DNA of 64,000 nt from Durusdinium trenchii. Lineage: Eukaryota > Sar > Dinophyceae > Suessiales > Symbiodiniaceae. The translations under genes and the position numbers were made by a program. The stretch spans positions 76,284 to 140,283 of the forward strand of contig CAXAMN010006635.1 of the NCBI GenBank assembly GCA_963970005.1, in the 5' to 3' direction. Positions 31,229 to 43,160 of the stretch are shown here, piece by piece (position 1 is the stretch's first letter; every line of letters begins with the position of its first letter). The notes beneath the pieces were generated by a model, which was given only the letters and a program-made list of their open reading frames with translations, made no database searches and was not told the DNA's origin.

Positions 31229-31330
31229 CTCAAAACATATGTATATGTTGTTTTCATTGTTTAAATAGATTATTGATTCCTCAAAACATATGTATATGTT
31301 GTTTTCATTGTTTAAATAGATTATTGATTC
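31229..31330 (+). repeat. Perfect 51-bp tandem duplication
   Basis: Positions 31229-31279 and 31280-31330 are identical. The unit begins CTCAAAACATATGTATATG and includes TTTAAATAGATTATTGATTC. It is AT-rich. Confidence 0.95.
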
Positions 31331-31334
31331 GATA

Positions 31335-34330
31335 GGGGCTAGGGGAAAGATGACTTAAATGGCTGGGCCAAATGTGTTGAGTCGTTGACACGTTATGAAC
31401 AGTTGATAGCCTTCAACGTCAACAACCCTTGCTTCAGCTCAGAAGCAAGGCCACCTATATACCCACCGGGCGGACCGCATGGCAGCAGGATTAAGCCAGC
31501 GGGCCGACCGCGGGCACCAAGGGCAAAAACCTGAAACATAGGACTCGATATATCTGAAAGAAACATGTAGAGAGTTCCATTGCAACTGGCAGCGTGTCAA
31601 AAGACTGTGCTGGCTGAACTATCGGTGCTTCTTGCTATGTCCAGCTGCTGTTGAGGAGGGAGAGGGCCTGTGCCCATAGGCTTGACTTTGCACATGCAGA
31701 GATTGCCAAGGTAAAATGAGGCCCGTCCAGCCTGAGAGGCTCACGAATTCGGCAAAGGTACCGACTGCACCCGGACCAGCCGCCAGTGGACTCAATGTCC
31801 ACATGTTTCCGGATGCTTTGGATGTTGTCTGCTTGACATCCTACAGAATCCTACAGCGCTTTGTCCAGGTGCTGCAGAATTCCTGTCATGTCATCACTGG
31901 AGCTACAATCCATGAAGGAAGGACGGAGGACGGACAACCATAGAGTCAGGCAAATACGCCTTGTGACCAACTACTCAGCCCATCGACAAGAATATTGGAA
32001 GCTTTCTTCGATTTCTAACGATTCCAACACCTGTCTTTGTCAAACCAACAATTGACACAAACCAACCCCCTTCTCCAAATCATGCAGTTAGGGCTGCGTT
32101 GTATTCGCGACATGCACATGAAGCAGTCAGTCATTTACAAACACAAAGAAACAAACCAACGAGCAAGCTAACAAACCAACGAGTTGGATGATCGGGCAAG
32201 AAATCCCCCAAACCGTCCTACGAACATGTGTCATCTGGATTCGGTCCTTTCTTTCGAGATGAAAAGGATTGAAAAGGCAAAACAGTACGCGTTGCGGAAG
32301 GGATGTTGGGTTTGTGTTTAACCCTAGGGCTCCAACAGAAAGTAATTGAATCATATTGAATTTTCCCTGGCACCCACCCCAACCATCTCAGGAGGTAAAA
32401 CATCGAATCAGCGTGCCCATGAGTGCTTTAAGTCGTGAGCCTGCGAGTTGTCACAAAAGGATGGTCCAATGGGTCGCCCCTTTTGGTCTAACGACCTCTG
32501 GGAACGCCACGGACCCAGCGTACGGACGAGCCACGGGAATCCGCGTTCGCTGGGCAGGGGCAGGTCTGTGGAATCCGCCGAAACATGGGTGAACCAATCA
32601 GAGATTGTTGTGAACCAATCCAGTGCACTTGACCAGCCCGGATCAACATGATACAGTGAGTTCTGTGGGTTTTCACTCCCTTCGAACATGGAACCACATC
32701 TTCAGCCTCCAAACACCGGTGTTTACGCTGAGAGTGCTGGGTTGTTGACGTGCTTCTGCACCAGGAGCATCTGTGTACGTTTGGTCATCAGCCAAGAATT
32801 CAATTATCATATATATTTGAGGCATGCAACATACAATTCGGAGACCACATGGAATACCCCAACTACCCAACTTCATCAATCCAGTTTGCCATAGTTTGCC
32901 TAAGTCGTGGGATCCCTGTTGGATTCAACGCACCACTCTTCTTCTCCAAATTGTCCTCAAAAGGCACGTACTGGTCTCCTCAATCATGGCATTGAAGAGG
33001 CCTTGGACAAAAATCGAAGGAAGTTGGAGTATATGTTGGAGTCTGAGTTCGTACCTTGGAACATGGGCACTGTGGCACACATATACCTGTTTTCTCTCTC
33101 GTCATGGTCCCGTCTGGACAATCCGGTCCAGGTCTTGATTGCTTCATGCTTGGTCTGGCTGATAGAGGAACTGCACAACTCTTCGGTGACGCAACAAGAC
33201 GGAACTCATGACCCACACCGGGTCCTTGTCGGTCCCGGTACCGGCTGACCCCGCGGGTGTGACCCGGGTCGCCTACCGGGGGGGACGAAGGGACCCGGAA
33301 GGGTGATGAGTCGATGAGGTGGTCGATGGGTCGGTGAAGGTGGGGTCGTGGGAGAAGAAGGGTCATTCCTCCAAGGCTCTGCAAATCACATCTGCTCGGT
33401 TCTCCTAGAACAAGAAAAGGCGGTGAATTCCAAACCTCAACTGCACCACAAACATGAACAAGTTAACACTTAAACATGTCAACAATTTGTCACATGGGTT
33501 TTAGGTAGCTTTAGCTTGTACCCATTGAGGCTCATGGACCCTCAAACTGCTATGCACATGTTGGCGGTTCAGAACCCGATGTCAGACCTCCTCTCAGCCC
33601 CTCCTCTGCACATGACGTCTGGAAGAGTGTTGTTTCAGGCGAAAAAAGGAGGTACCTGGACCCCTCCAAAGTGCTGAACATGGGACATGACCGGATTGAA
33701 GAGATCCCACACAACGACACGTCGTGCCGCATCTGGAACAGCGGGGTGTATGGTACGTACGGTATGTGCTTTCAGGCTCCACGTAGAAGCTTCGAACAAC
33801 AGAGCCTCCGACCCCAATCCCTCCATACTCACTTGGTGACCTACGACGCTGCGAAACCATGCGAAACCAACAGGTATTGAGGTACAGTCACCATCCAACA
33901 GGACAAGGATGGAAGGGAGTACGCCGCCATGTATTTTGGAAACGCCTAAAGGATCAATGTATGCAAATATGATCTAAAGGCACCAATACAAGTTCACAAC
34001 CTGCAGTCGTCATGTTCGTACCTCGGACAAAATGGGTGGCAACAAGTATATACAAATTCCCTGTTTTGGTAGGATCATATTCCATTTTCTAGGCAAACGG
34101 AGTACAAGTTCTTTGATAGGGTGTGATTTCAATGCTTTTGGAACGATTTATATACATGTGAAGAATCCTTGGATTCCCTAGCGGAAGAATCGCTCCATCG
34201 GAGGGTCAGAAGTCTGTTGATTTGAGCGCCTGGATTGTCAAGTGCACCCAGTTCCCTTGGAAAATGGGACATGGTTGATATTTCCTCTTACCTACTCCTC
34301 CACTCTGACTCTAGGTACTTTGGACAGTCC
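31335..34330. other. No gene assigned; foldback motifs and one weak exon
   Basis: Foldback family copies are at 32365-32400, 33035-33110 and 33640-33690. A plus-strand frame at 32907-33248 includes a charged segment (GIEEALDKNRRKLEYMLES) that looks protein-like, but it then runs through repeat sequence. A GC-rich block at 33200-33300 is open on both strands. Nothing is recognised. Confidence 0.4.
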
Positions 34331-34339
34331 AACTTGACT

Positions 34340-34495
34340 TCACGCGAAAAAAAACAACATAAATAACAAGTGCTCCACCCACTCCTGCTGCAGTCTCCTC
34401 ACCAGCTTCGCCACATCAACGCTCCGCTCTACTGAAGGTCGCACCTCTCCGCCAGACGGCAATGCTCCAATCACCCAAGTAGCCCAAGTGGCCAT
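34340..34495 (-). CDS. Small ORF or exon, 51 codons, unidentified
   Basis: A minus-strand frame starts with ATG at 34495 (MATWATWVIGALPSGGE) and continues with a charged helical stretch (SVERSVDVAKLVRRLQQEW) before a stop at 34340. The last few residues are Phe/Leu from a T run and may be intronic. The centre is GC-rich and protein-like. No family is recognised. Confidence 0.3.
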   Translation of the reverse strand: MATWATWVIGALPSGGEVRPSVERSVDVAKLVRRLQQEWVEHLLFMLFFFA

Positions 34496-35560
34496 AGGCA
34501 GTACCCCAAGTAGCTGCTTTTGCGTCCGGCCAAGGTCCCACCGTCACTTTGGAGGGCCCAGGTATTTCAGATTTCAGAGGCACACTGAGATTGCTTGGTC
34601 TAAGTTAGGAGACCGAATGGACCAGCCACCAGGTGCGACCAGGTAATCCCTCCCCTCATCAGGTGCGCTTCTTGGATCTCTCCCGTTCAGTCGGCGGCAT
34701 CGAACTCCCGGGAATCGGCCTCGTCGGGCCTAGGAAATCGGCTCAGGCCCAGAAGCCTCACAAGGCTGGCAGCCCAGGTTGGTTTGGCCACCTCGGGAAG
34801 GAGACAAATGGGGTTCGAGGCGATTCAAGCTCGAAGGCATGTCTGTTTTCCAAGTCTTGAGACGTTACTCTGCAATTGCGCCATTGTGTCCTGTGCAAGT
34901 AAACAGTACAAAAAGACTTCCCTCTTGCGTACACTGTGAATATACAGATTGTGGTTACTTGGAGGGGTCATTTTGGTCTAACGCCTCCATATATAGACCT
35001 GAAATTGCCGCAAGAAACATGCGAACACATCACAATGCGCCCGAACCACGCACCAACTTTTCGCAACCACTGCATCACGGCCAATGTCCATCAATCGTGG
35101 TACACAGCAACTTTTCTTGCAAGCACTGCATGCAGTCACTGCAATCCTTCAAACAAACGAGCCACTAAGCAGTTGTTGCGAATTCATGCGAAACACTGAG
35201 AGCCTTCCAAAATAAAACAATTGGCAGGACGTTCACAACTGATGGCCATTCATCATCATTCATCGGCCCATGGACCATGACTCTCAGGAAAACCCACTCC
35301 CTAAATAACGACGGACGTTTAATTTCAGAAGTCAAACCCTGTGACAGTCATTGATCTCCACTACATGACCCCTTAACTTTTGCGTCATGGGTCCACACCC
35401 GACATCACGACATCCGACATCGTTGTCGTCTGAGTGGCCGCCATAGCATTGCTCGGCCACCGCAAGGACCCCCCACAAAGGCCAAGCGAGAGATCAGGAG
35501 CCAAGAGTCAAGGGTCAAAACTAGCGGCATGGTGGACACCACTGTACTTGGACACTGCAT
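34496..35560. other. No gene recognised
   Basis: Plus-strand frames at 34633-34860 and 34779-35168 are open, but they overlap each other and contain repeat-like words. No domain is visible. Confidence 0.4.
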
Positions 35561-35563
35561 CTT

Positions 35564-35893
35564 CTACATGTGGTGGAAGATGTCATCCTTCAACGGTGGG
35601 TTTGGAGACTGATGTCGCAGCAACCAAATCTTGAATGTCCTACATGAGAGATGCACAAGCGATTTGTTGAAACATTGTCCACATATGTCCACATCCAATC
35701 CGATGTTGCAAACTACCTCTAGGGTCATAAACACCTTCGCAGTAGTTTCCAAATCGTAGGCTGATATGGCTACGTCAAAACCTTCTGCACAAATCTCCAA
35801 GAATGAACTGCTCATGGTCAGAACGCGGTTGTTGATCGTCAAAACACGTAGACTCAGGAATTCACCATTTCTGCACCTGTTCCCAGGCTTCAC
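35564..35893 (-). CDS. Candidate exon, unidentified
   Basis: A 109-codon minus-strand frame with a protein-like core (SSFLEICAEGFDVAISAYDL, then ETTAKVFMTLEVVCNIGLDV and a Cys/Phe/Leu-rich stretch). It ends in HHM and a stop. Cys, Leu and Val are spaced as in a folded helical domain. No motif is recognised; no clear splice sites. Confidence 0.35.
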   Translation of the reverse strand: MKPGNRCRNGEFLSLRVLTINNRVLTMSSSFLEICAEGFDVAISAYDLETTAKVFMTLEVVCNIGLDVDICGQCFNKSLVHLSCRTFKIWLLRHQSPNPPLKDDIFHHM

Positions 35894-35899
35894 GTGTCA

Positions 35900-38655
35900 G
35901 TGCAAAAGCCGGTCCCTTTCGGGGGGTGCCTCCCACCAAACCCGGTAGACCCGGAAGACGGAACGGCGAAAGGTGAAAAAAAAAGGTGCAGCTCGAGTCC
36001 GATCTTCAAAAACAATGTACTTATAAACCCCCTAAACCCACCAAACCTGACCCAAACGCCTTCTCATCAGGTATTTGGAGGCCGATAATAGGGATTGGAC
36101 AAGTATACTATATGGCAGTCGTCCTACACCTTCGGACATTCACCATGGCTTGAGCTCAAACAGTGTCTGAATTGCCTGGAAGCACAAATCAGCATGACAG
36201 AGTTCGGGTGGTTTTGGGGTACCCCCCAAAAACACATATAGAGCTCCTCAATCCCCAACCATTGGGTGTTGGAAACGTTCATCCACACCCACATACAAAC
36301 ACGTCCCCTCATCCAACCCTCTGACTCCGGGGCAGTCCAACGTCAGGTCCATAGAAACCGTTCCGGTGCTCCGGTGCTCGGTTCGACCCTTCCAAAGCAT
36401 TGGGAAAGAATGGGAATAGTGATATGGAGTCTCACACAGTACCTCAGAACATAGGTACAAAATAGAACAAGTATACATGTGTTTTATATGGTCATGTTCG
36501 CAGCATGTTCTTTCTTTTGAGGGGGTACAGTACTGAAATCCGTAGTAAACCAATGGTTGTTTCATGTTGCATCGGTACCCTAGACCTCCTGGCCTACCTC
36601 CGTTTCGATGGTTGGGGAAAAAGTGGTGGAGACCTAGGGGCTCCAACCACCAGAGGATATGGTTGGAGACCTAGGGGTACATAGCTATGAAATGACTTGG
36701 ACCTTTGATGCACCACCCGACCCCTTGCGCGTCCAACGCCCCCGCCCGCGTCGCAAGCGTCACGCGTCGCTGCCTCACGGCTGGGCACCGGCTCGGCCTC
36801 CGAGTTTCGGCGCACATGGCACGACCCTCCGTTCGTCAAGCAGTCATGGAACAGGTCATACAGGCATAAAGGTGTTTGCGGAGGGTTTAGAGGGTCCAAA
36901 TACCTTCTGAGGAGGTCCTTCTGAGGAGGTACTTGGAGCCCTAGGGTATAGGAATGCCACTAGGGATCCCGAATTTTTCCACCTATTAGATTCTGTACTG
37001 TTTATAAGGTCGGACCTTTGCGACCGAAAGATACGAATGGAGCAAGTGGGCACACTCCAGTGACGGCCAGGCCGTGTCTTTTCCGTCACGTATGAGCTGA
37101 AGGCAACTGATTTTTACTCATGGATGGTCCCAACTTGCTGCAAGAACACAGATCTGGGCTACAGAATAACTCACAATTAAATATCTATAACATTATATGA
37201 TATGTTTTGTAAATGTTTTGTAGATACAGGCCAGTATGTTCGATGGGGCTGAACTATATAGAATGCTGTTCTTCAACCCGGCCACACTGTCATGCCAAAG
37301 AAGGTGTTTCGGACAGGTCTGGTTGGACTGCCCAAGATCGACTCGTGCAACACCTCCCGTTTGAGATCCTGACCCTTGGATCTGTCATGTAGCTTCCGCA
37401 TGTTTTCAAGCAGTCCGTCACAGTTCCAGCCGTCTTTGCATTGGTCCAAACTCAGAGGGTCCAACTACTTCTGGGTTGGTCTCTTCCAGTGGTCCACTAG
37501 GGCCTCCAGATCGGTCCGTGGCCGCGCCACGTATACGACGAGCGAGCGTTCGCCAGCTCCAGATGACAAAGATTAAAACCAAAAGTTCCCTGTTTGGGGG
37601 TGTCTATATAAAATATATGGCCTATATAGAGGTTAAGGAGTGACCTTTAAACTTTGTTGGGGAGCACTGGAATGTCCCTGCAAACGTTGCAAAGCTGCAG
37701 GATCTTGGCGGGGAGCTGCCAAATCGTTGCGGGTAGTGGGCTGACGTTGCAAGGTTTTGGATGGCATGGGGCTGACTAAAAGACTACAAGGGAACAAATA
37801 TCAAAACAAGGTTGCGAACAATTACACCTAATCAATCACAGACCTCCGCAAACTGTTTTTTGGTTCCTCTACTGCACAAAGTTGAATCCCCCGACTCCTA
37901 ACAACCCATATCCAGCAGGGGGGGCCCTCCCAGGGACCGTGCGCACCCGCCATGCACTCGGAAATCTGAGGCCCCAGACCGAACGGGAGCTCCGAAGCAC
38001 AGGAGAAGGCCTCCACAGGTGGGCACACCGATGGATGATGCTGCAATCCTCTGGACCGGGATCAAGACTTTGAGATCTTCAGAACTTGCTACCTTATTTT
38101 GCATGCAACCACTGGCATGCTTCATTGAAACGGGCCACCGATCCAAACGATGGCACCAATCCTCTGCGTGTGCACATGGCATTTTGGATGCCTGGGAATT
38201 CAAGATTCAAATAATACATCCTCACAGCAAAGAACCCTTCTCGGTCGCACACCTCAAGTTCCTCGAAAGAAAGATTGAACTTTATCAAGAGCTTTGTTTC
38301 CATGGATGAAGTGGTGTCTTGATATGTTTGCGGACCGAGCGTGCGCATGGTAAACATCGCCAAACTGATTGAAATGTTGGATCAAAAAACAGAAACACAC
38401 TTCCCTAGCTAGCAGTTCTCAGCCACGTTCACGTTCGACCCGCTGCAGCTCTTCTCCCACCATCATTCCTTTAGGTACAGACTTTCACCGAGGGCTTTGA
38501 ACGACCCATAAAGATGAAGGATCATGAAAGGCTCCCCTGGTTCCTCAGTTCGTGACCGATCTTGATACCCTGGTTTGATGTCACAAGGCCTCTTAAGGGT
38601 CCTTGGCTGGTCGCTACCTTTTCTGTCAATATCATGTTGACTTCCAAGTGCATGT
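35900..38655. other. No gene recognised; foldback motif copies
   Basis: GGATATGGTTGGAGACCTAG appears twice at 36600-36682, and GGAGGTACTTGGAGCCCTAG at 36910-36935. The GC-rich patch 36715-36840 is open on both strands. Frames at 37828-38363 overlap on opposite strands. Confidence 0.45.
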
Positions 38656-38665
38656 TGGGGGAACC

Positions 38666-38796
38666 TAGTAGTTTCTTGCTACTGGTAGTCATGCCCTTAG
38701 CTACTAGTAGTCATGCCCTTAGCTACTAGTAGCGTCCTTGCTCCCAGTAGCGATGCCCCCTTGTTACTAGTAGTTTCTTGCTACCAATATATCACC
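38666..38796 (+). repeat. Dispersed TACTAGTAGC repeat, copy D
   Basis: Four or five tandem units of AGTAGTCATGCCCTTAGCTACT type, with CGTCCTTGCTCCCAGTAGCG in the middle. This is the longest copy of the family in the window. Confidence 0.8.
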
Positions 38797-38903
38797 ACAC
38801 TTTCAAGCTGTTCGGCGCCTCCGAGCCACCGCTCCTGCGCATATGCGAGTGTGAGGGGGCTGGCATTGGGCATATGCGTGTGTGTTCAGGCCACAAATGG
38901 CAG

Positions 38904-38930
38904 GCTCAACGGCTGTTGAGCTTATGGACA
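38904..38930 (+). repeat. Short hairpin repeat, copy 1 of 2
   Basis: GCTCAACGGCTGTTGAGC is a perfect 7-bp stem with a 4-base loop. With the following TTATGGACA it recurs with one mismatch at 41368-41394. Confidence 0.85.
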
Positions 38931-39312
38931 CTTTCGATTTTTGACTTTCGGACCGGTCCGTACGGCGCACCGCCTCGCATGCATTCAGTCTAATTACGTG
39001 CTCCGGTAGCATAATCCAGGCCATGACTCTCGTGGTCATCAGCTGCCTCAAAGAGCTCAGACCTTATGGGAGATCTTACTCCAAAGGGTTCCCAACCAGG
39101 GTCGTCCGGCAGAGCTCAGCTGTGAGCTGGCAGAAAGCCGGTGGGTACTCTTTCAACTTTGAGGTACGCCAGGCCTCATTGGCTTTGCCAATGGAGGTTG
39201 CGCTTCATTAGTGCGCGTTACGCGTTTGCGCATTTTATGCGCTCGGGAACGCCTCCCAAAAGCAGTCCCCCATGGTAGCCTTGTTCTCGGAGCTCTTGTA
39301 AGCTGTGTTCAA

Positions 39313-39342
39313 CTATATATATATATAAATATATATATATAG
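39313..39342 (+). repeat. (TA)n microsatellite
   Basis: TA run with one AA interruption. Confidence 0.9.
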
Positions 39343-39598
39343 CAAAGATGCACCATACTCCGGCGAATGCGCCCATTGCAACCCAGCCACTAAACGTTTT
39401 GGCTCTGGGGGTGGCGCATATCGCGAGCTGCTTGGCGTCGGTTGCGAAAGCGACAGAGACGGCACGTGGAAGCGCTGGAACCAGCACAGGGCGTCAATCC
39501 ACGTCTGCCCATGCGATTGCAGGGTGTCCAACATTTTCTGACCAAAGCTCGTATTCAGTCGAAGCTCGTCCGAGCTCTATGATTGGATGCACAAGCGT

Positions 39599-40070
39599 TC
39601 AATTAGTTTGCCAGTGTGAGCAGTCACCAGGGTATACGTATAGTCGCTTGCTTCCACAGCGTGAGCGGCCTGGACAAGTTTCACAGTGCAACCCAGGCAC
39701 CGAAAGCTTTGCCCGTGCTTGGGACGAGCTAGGCTTTCGACTGGCCTTCCACTTTGCTGTCGCCTGGTCCGCGCGTTTTCCCACCGTGCTGTGACACTCT
39801 GATCTCTTTTGGAAGACTGTCTCCACTACATGCGGACTGTCTGAAAAGCATTTGACATAAAGCCCGGCTTCTAGAGGACACAGTTTCTCACCCCGACCCT
39901 TGTTGCACATCAAGCAACGCACAGCAAAGCTGCAGATCCCCTCACGAACCTCGCGATGGACGGCTGCCATCGACATTGACTGTCTATAGTCCCCTCTTCC
40001 ATGGCTGCACCATGAAGACTTGCAATACTCTGCAGCACCTTTGGGTGTCATGTCTCGGGAACCACCTAAC
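39599..40070 (-). CDS. Candidate exon, Cys-rich unidentified protein
   Basis: The minus-strand frame is protein-like from about 40070 down: LGGSRDMTPKGAAEYCKSSW, then VREGICSFAVRCLMCNKGRG, then LYVKCFSDSPHVVETVFQKR, with further Cys in HCETCPGRSRC. The CxxC pairs could bind zinc, but spacing fits no finger I know. It follows the exon at about 40187-40353 on the same strand. The plus-strand frame at 39348-39794 overlaps the lower part and is Ser/Ala/Thr-rich, less convincing. Confidence 0.4.
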
Positions 40071-40186
40071 TTAACCACAGGCGGCTGCAACCGAAGCGCA
40101 GGCGGCTTCTGCCTCTGTGCTTCTTCCTTTCTATGCCCGGCTGGTGCCTCAGATTGCGACACTCCCATATACAGGCAAATACAAAT

Positions 40187-40353
40187 ACCTTCCTTGGAAT
40201 CCGGATCTCAAACTTCCCCGGATACTCTTCCATGTCTGTGGGTACAGCTAGTGCCTTGTGCTCCACAGTCGCATACTTCTTGCATGCCAAAGGCGTCACT
40301 GCCCGCAAGGCTTTCACAAACTCAATGTTGGCTGGACCCCAGTTAACTGGCAA
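40187..40353 (-). CDS. Candidate exon, unidentified
   Basis: The minus strand encodes VNWGPANIEFVKALRAVTPL, then CKKYATVEHKALAVPTDMEE and a basic end (EIRIPRK). It stops at a plausible donor AAG|GTATTT near 40187. Composition is that of a soluble domain. It may be the upstream exon of the Cys-rich segment just below it. No family is recognised. Confidence 0.42.
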
Positions 40354-40389
40354 GGGTAGTGGGTGGGCTTAATGAGAATAAAAAAGAAA

Positions 40390-40830
40390 AAGGTTGTGGA
40401 TGAAAAGGGTGCGTGGCTCAAAACGAAGGGGTTACGGGATCAAACAGGCAGTGTCGTGGGTCAGATGAAGAGAGAGGGATGCAGAAGGAGAAACAGTTCC
40501 TCTCCATGCGTCTTCCTCTCATACAGCGTGCCCGGGGGTCTATGAGGTCAAGAAACCTGGGTTCTGGGTCAAACAAAAAGTGCTGCGGGGTCAAAGAAAA
40601 TAGGACCGTGGGTCAGAAAAGAGGGTTAGTGGTCAACAAAAATGGTCCTTGGTCAAAATGAAAGGGCTGCGGGGGTCAAAAAAAGGGACCGTGGGTCAAA
40701 GAGAAAGGGTTGCGGAGGTCAAAAAAGGGCGGCAAAAAAAACACGGATTGGAAACAGACTGGTCAAGAAAGAAGGGTTGTCGGTCAAAAAAGAAGAGTGG
40801 TGTGTTAAATTATCCCGGCAAGAGACCCCA
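40390..40830 (+). repeat. Degenerate GGGTCAAA minisatellite
   Basis: Roughly 22-30 bp units with cores GGGTCAAA, GGACCGTGGGTCA and GGGTTGCGG repeat about 15 times with heavy divergence. The plus-strand frames through it are Lys/Gly/Arg-rich repeats (for example RGSKKGTVGQRERVA), an artefact of the array. Confidence 0.75.
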
Positions 40831-40892
40831 AACAGTGTGTGAGGTCTATAAGCAAAATGTCTAGAGATCTAGACGCTTTGGGGTCCAGAGAG

Positions 40893-41048
40893 GTGATGGT
40901 GGTGATGAAGGTGGAGATCGTGGTGGTGGTGGCAGTGGTGGTGAGTGTGAGTGTGAGTGTCTGCGAGTGGGAGTGAGAGTGTGGGTGTTGGAGTGTGCGT
41001 GCGTGCGTGCGTGCGAGGGAGGGAGGGAGGGAGGGAGGGAGGGAGGGA
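40893..41048 (+). repeat. Compound microsatellite: GGTGAT, GTGTGA, GCGT, GGGA
   Basis: GGTGATG triplets pass into GAGTGT, then GCGT repeats, then eight or more GGGA copies at 41015-41048. Confidence 0.93.
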
Positions 41049-41367
41049 TATGGCGTGTATCGTTCAGCTTCGATCCCAATGCGATGGAGACTATCCGATT
41101 TGTGAAACTTGAGTACAACTGGAAATGATACGTACTACAGTAGCTGATTCGCTGAGCGTCTCATAAATCCGCGCCAAACCGGCAAGGCGGTCACGCAGTA
41201 AAGTTTTCCTTTGGCTCCAAATGGCTTCAGCCAACACGCTTTCCAAACCCACTCAAGGATGGAAATAGTCGTCGTGGATGGATACTTCATTAACAGTGAT
41301 TTCCAAAAGCATGTTTTCAATATTTTCACGTGACCTCTCATCAGCGTCTGACCTGTCTCAATGGAAT

Positions 41368-41394
41368 GCTCAATGGCTGTTGAGCTTATGGACA
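41368..41394 (+). repeat. Short hairpin repeat, copy 2 of 2
   Basis: GCTCAATGGCTGTTGAGC followed by TTATGGACA. It matches the 38904 copy at 26 of 27 positions, and the flanking DNA differs. Confidence 0.85.
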
Positions 41395-41639
41395 ATTGAA
41401 AAAAAGCTGAGTGACGACATGTTAAACGTTGTTAAACTGTGCTGTTGTGTACAAGTCTGCCACGTGCGTGTGCGTCCGTGTGAGACCCCAGGTGGTTCCA
41501 AGGGGGACCTCAAGAAGTCCATGTTGCACGACCATTGCTTCAGTGATCTGTGCAAGGTCCGCGCGCGAGGGTGACTGAGCTGGCGCACGCTATGGTGGAC
41601 TGGCACTCGCTGCGACATGATGACGTGACTGGAGGAGCA

Positions 41640-41891
41640 CTCGCTGCGACATTTTAAGTGGAAGATTGCCTGGTTCTGTTGCAACCATACTTGGCGTGCT
41701 TCTCTCGAAACATCTCTCACATCGGACACGGGTTCTCCGTTTCGCTCGCGAGACGATCGACCGGTGAGACGATCGGAGTCATCGGGTCCAGGTCGTCCGG
41801 TCCCGTGACCTGCGACCGGCACCGACTGGTCCTGGCTTCGATCCATCGCGAGGAGCCTCGCGTGGAGCCTGGTGAATCCATGTGAATCCAT
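41640..41891 (-). CDS. Candidate exon, unidentified
   Basis: A minus-strand frame with an ATG near 41891 and a charged, soluble sequence (RLHARLLAMDRSQDQSVPVA, then GRPGPDDSDRLTGRSSRERN). The frame continues to 41370, but composition weakens below 41640. The tandem CCATGGATTCACATGGATTCACC words at its start are repetitive. No family is recognised. Confidence 0.25.
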
Positions 41892-41899
41892 GGTGGCTG

Positions 41900-43020
41900 G
41901 ACAAGGAGCGGAATCCCTAAGAATTGATGCGTGGAATATGCATATATGAACATATACGACATGAACAAAATAAGGTCGAATCCCTGGAATTATATGTGCC
42001 TGGATTGACCAATGAGACCACCCGAATCTCTATATATTTGTATATTATATATAGGGACAGTCAAAACTCCTTAATTATTCCTCAACTTACAAGTGGACGT
42101 CATCGGTTTTGAGTTAGACCTTATCGTGTTGCAGGGTTTTGTGCACAAACCTACCCCTCTTTCCTAAAGTGGTCTTCGCATGTTTTGACCATGGCTCATA
42201 TCCAAAATGGTCTTTGGATGACCCCCAAAAAAGGAATTTCCTTGACCTTGGTTGGGTGGTGCGAACAAAGTAAATATAAGCAGAAGTGTCTGGATGTGTC
42301 TGGGTGTTCTCGAGGATGGGTCGGATCGACGGCAGACCATCAACGGTCTCCCACACCACACTGGTGCAGGTGCGAGCACCGGGGAATGAGAAAAAGGCTT
42401 CCCGCAAGGCATTGACTCTTTCGGAGCCGTTGATTCAAGAGAAGAAACGGCTCAAAGCACACTGCAAACATCTGCAAACAGTTCCAGCACACTGCAAGCG
42501 GTCGCTGAAAACACCCTTGTGACTCGGTGTAAAAAGGCTTCAATGGCATTGAACAGGTCTGTTGGACTGTTGGCCAGCATTAGCCAGCTGGGCCTGAGTG
42601 ATTCCAGTCTGCGCGTTTGTCTGCACGCTGTCTGCATCCTCATAGTCTTGAAGAATTGCCTCTGGTTTTTTGGGCCAAAGCTTTGGCCATCCCGCTCTGG
42701 GCATCTCTCACTGCGAGATGGCCATGCTACCGGCATGCTCGAAGGTACGGCTGCCAGCACACGTCCTTGGGTGGCTTGGAAAGCTGGCAGAACCGGTACC
42801 CGCATGTGTTCCAACAAGAATGAAACCGGTACCCGCGGAAGTAGAAGTAGTGAGCCATGTCAATCAGCATATTTAGTACATGTGGTTCCAACATGGATTC
42901 TCAGAGTGAACTCATCTCTGACGGGTTGATCTCTGACGAGTTGCTCTTTCCTTTTTGCACGTTTGTTATCAACACTCCTACTGTGCTGGCTGGCATGTAA
43001 GGTTCAAAGAAAGGATTCAA
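41900..43020. other. No gene assigned
   Basis: Frames at 42452-42929 are open on both strands and overlap; neither has a domain. CAAACATCTGCAAACAGTTC and similar direct repeats occur near 42465-42500. Confidence 0.4.
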
Positions 43021-43031
43021 ACAATTAGACT

Positions 43032-43099
43032 CAGTCATATCCAATTCTTCTAAAACCACCCCATCCAGTCATATCCAATTCTTCTAAAACCACCCCATC
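43032..43099 (+). repeat. Perfect 34-bp tandem duplication
   Basis: CAGTCATATCCAATTCTTCT followed by AAAACCACCCCATC occurs twice in direct succession, at 43032-43065 and 43066-43099. Confidence 0.93.
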
Positions 43100-43160
43100 C
43101 AAGGACACGTCCAGCCATGAAGAACTCAGAACGCCAAGCACTGATGGATGTTCGTTCGTC

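Noticed and set aside
39348-39794. Plus-strand 148-codon Ser/Ala/Thr-rich frame
   Set aside because: It lies opposite the better Cys-rich minus-strand candidate and shows no motif; composition is typical of the reverse of a coding strand.
40380-40864. Lys/Arg-rich proteins at 40.4-40.86 kb
   Set aside because: They are translations of the degenerate GGGTCAAA minisatellite.
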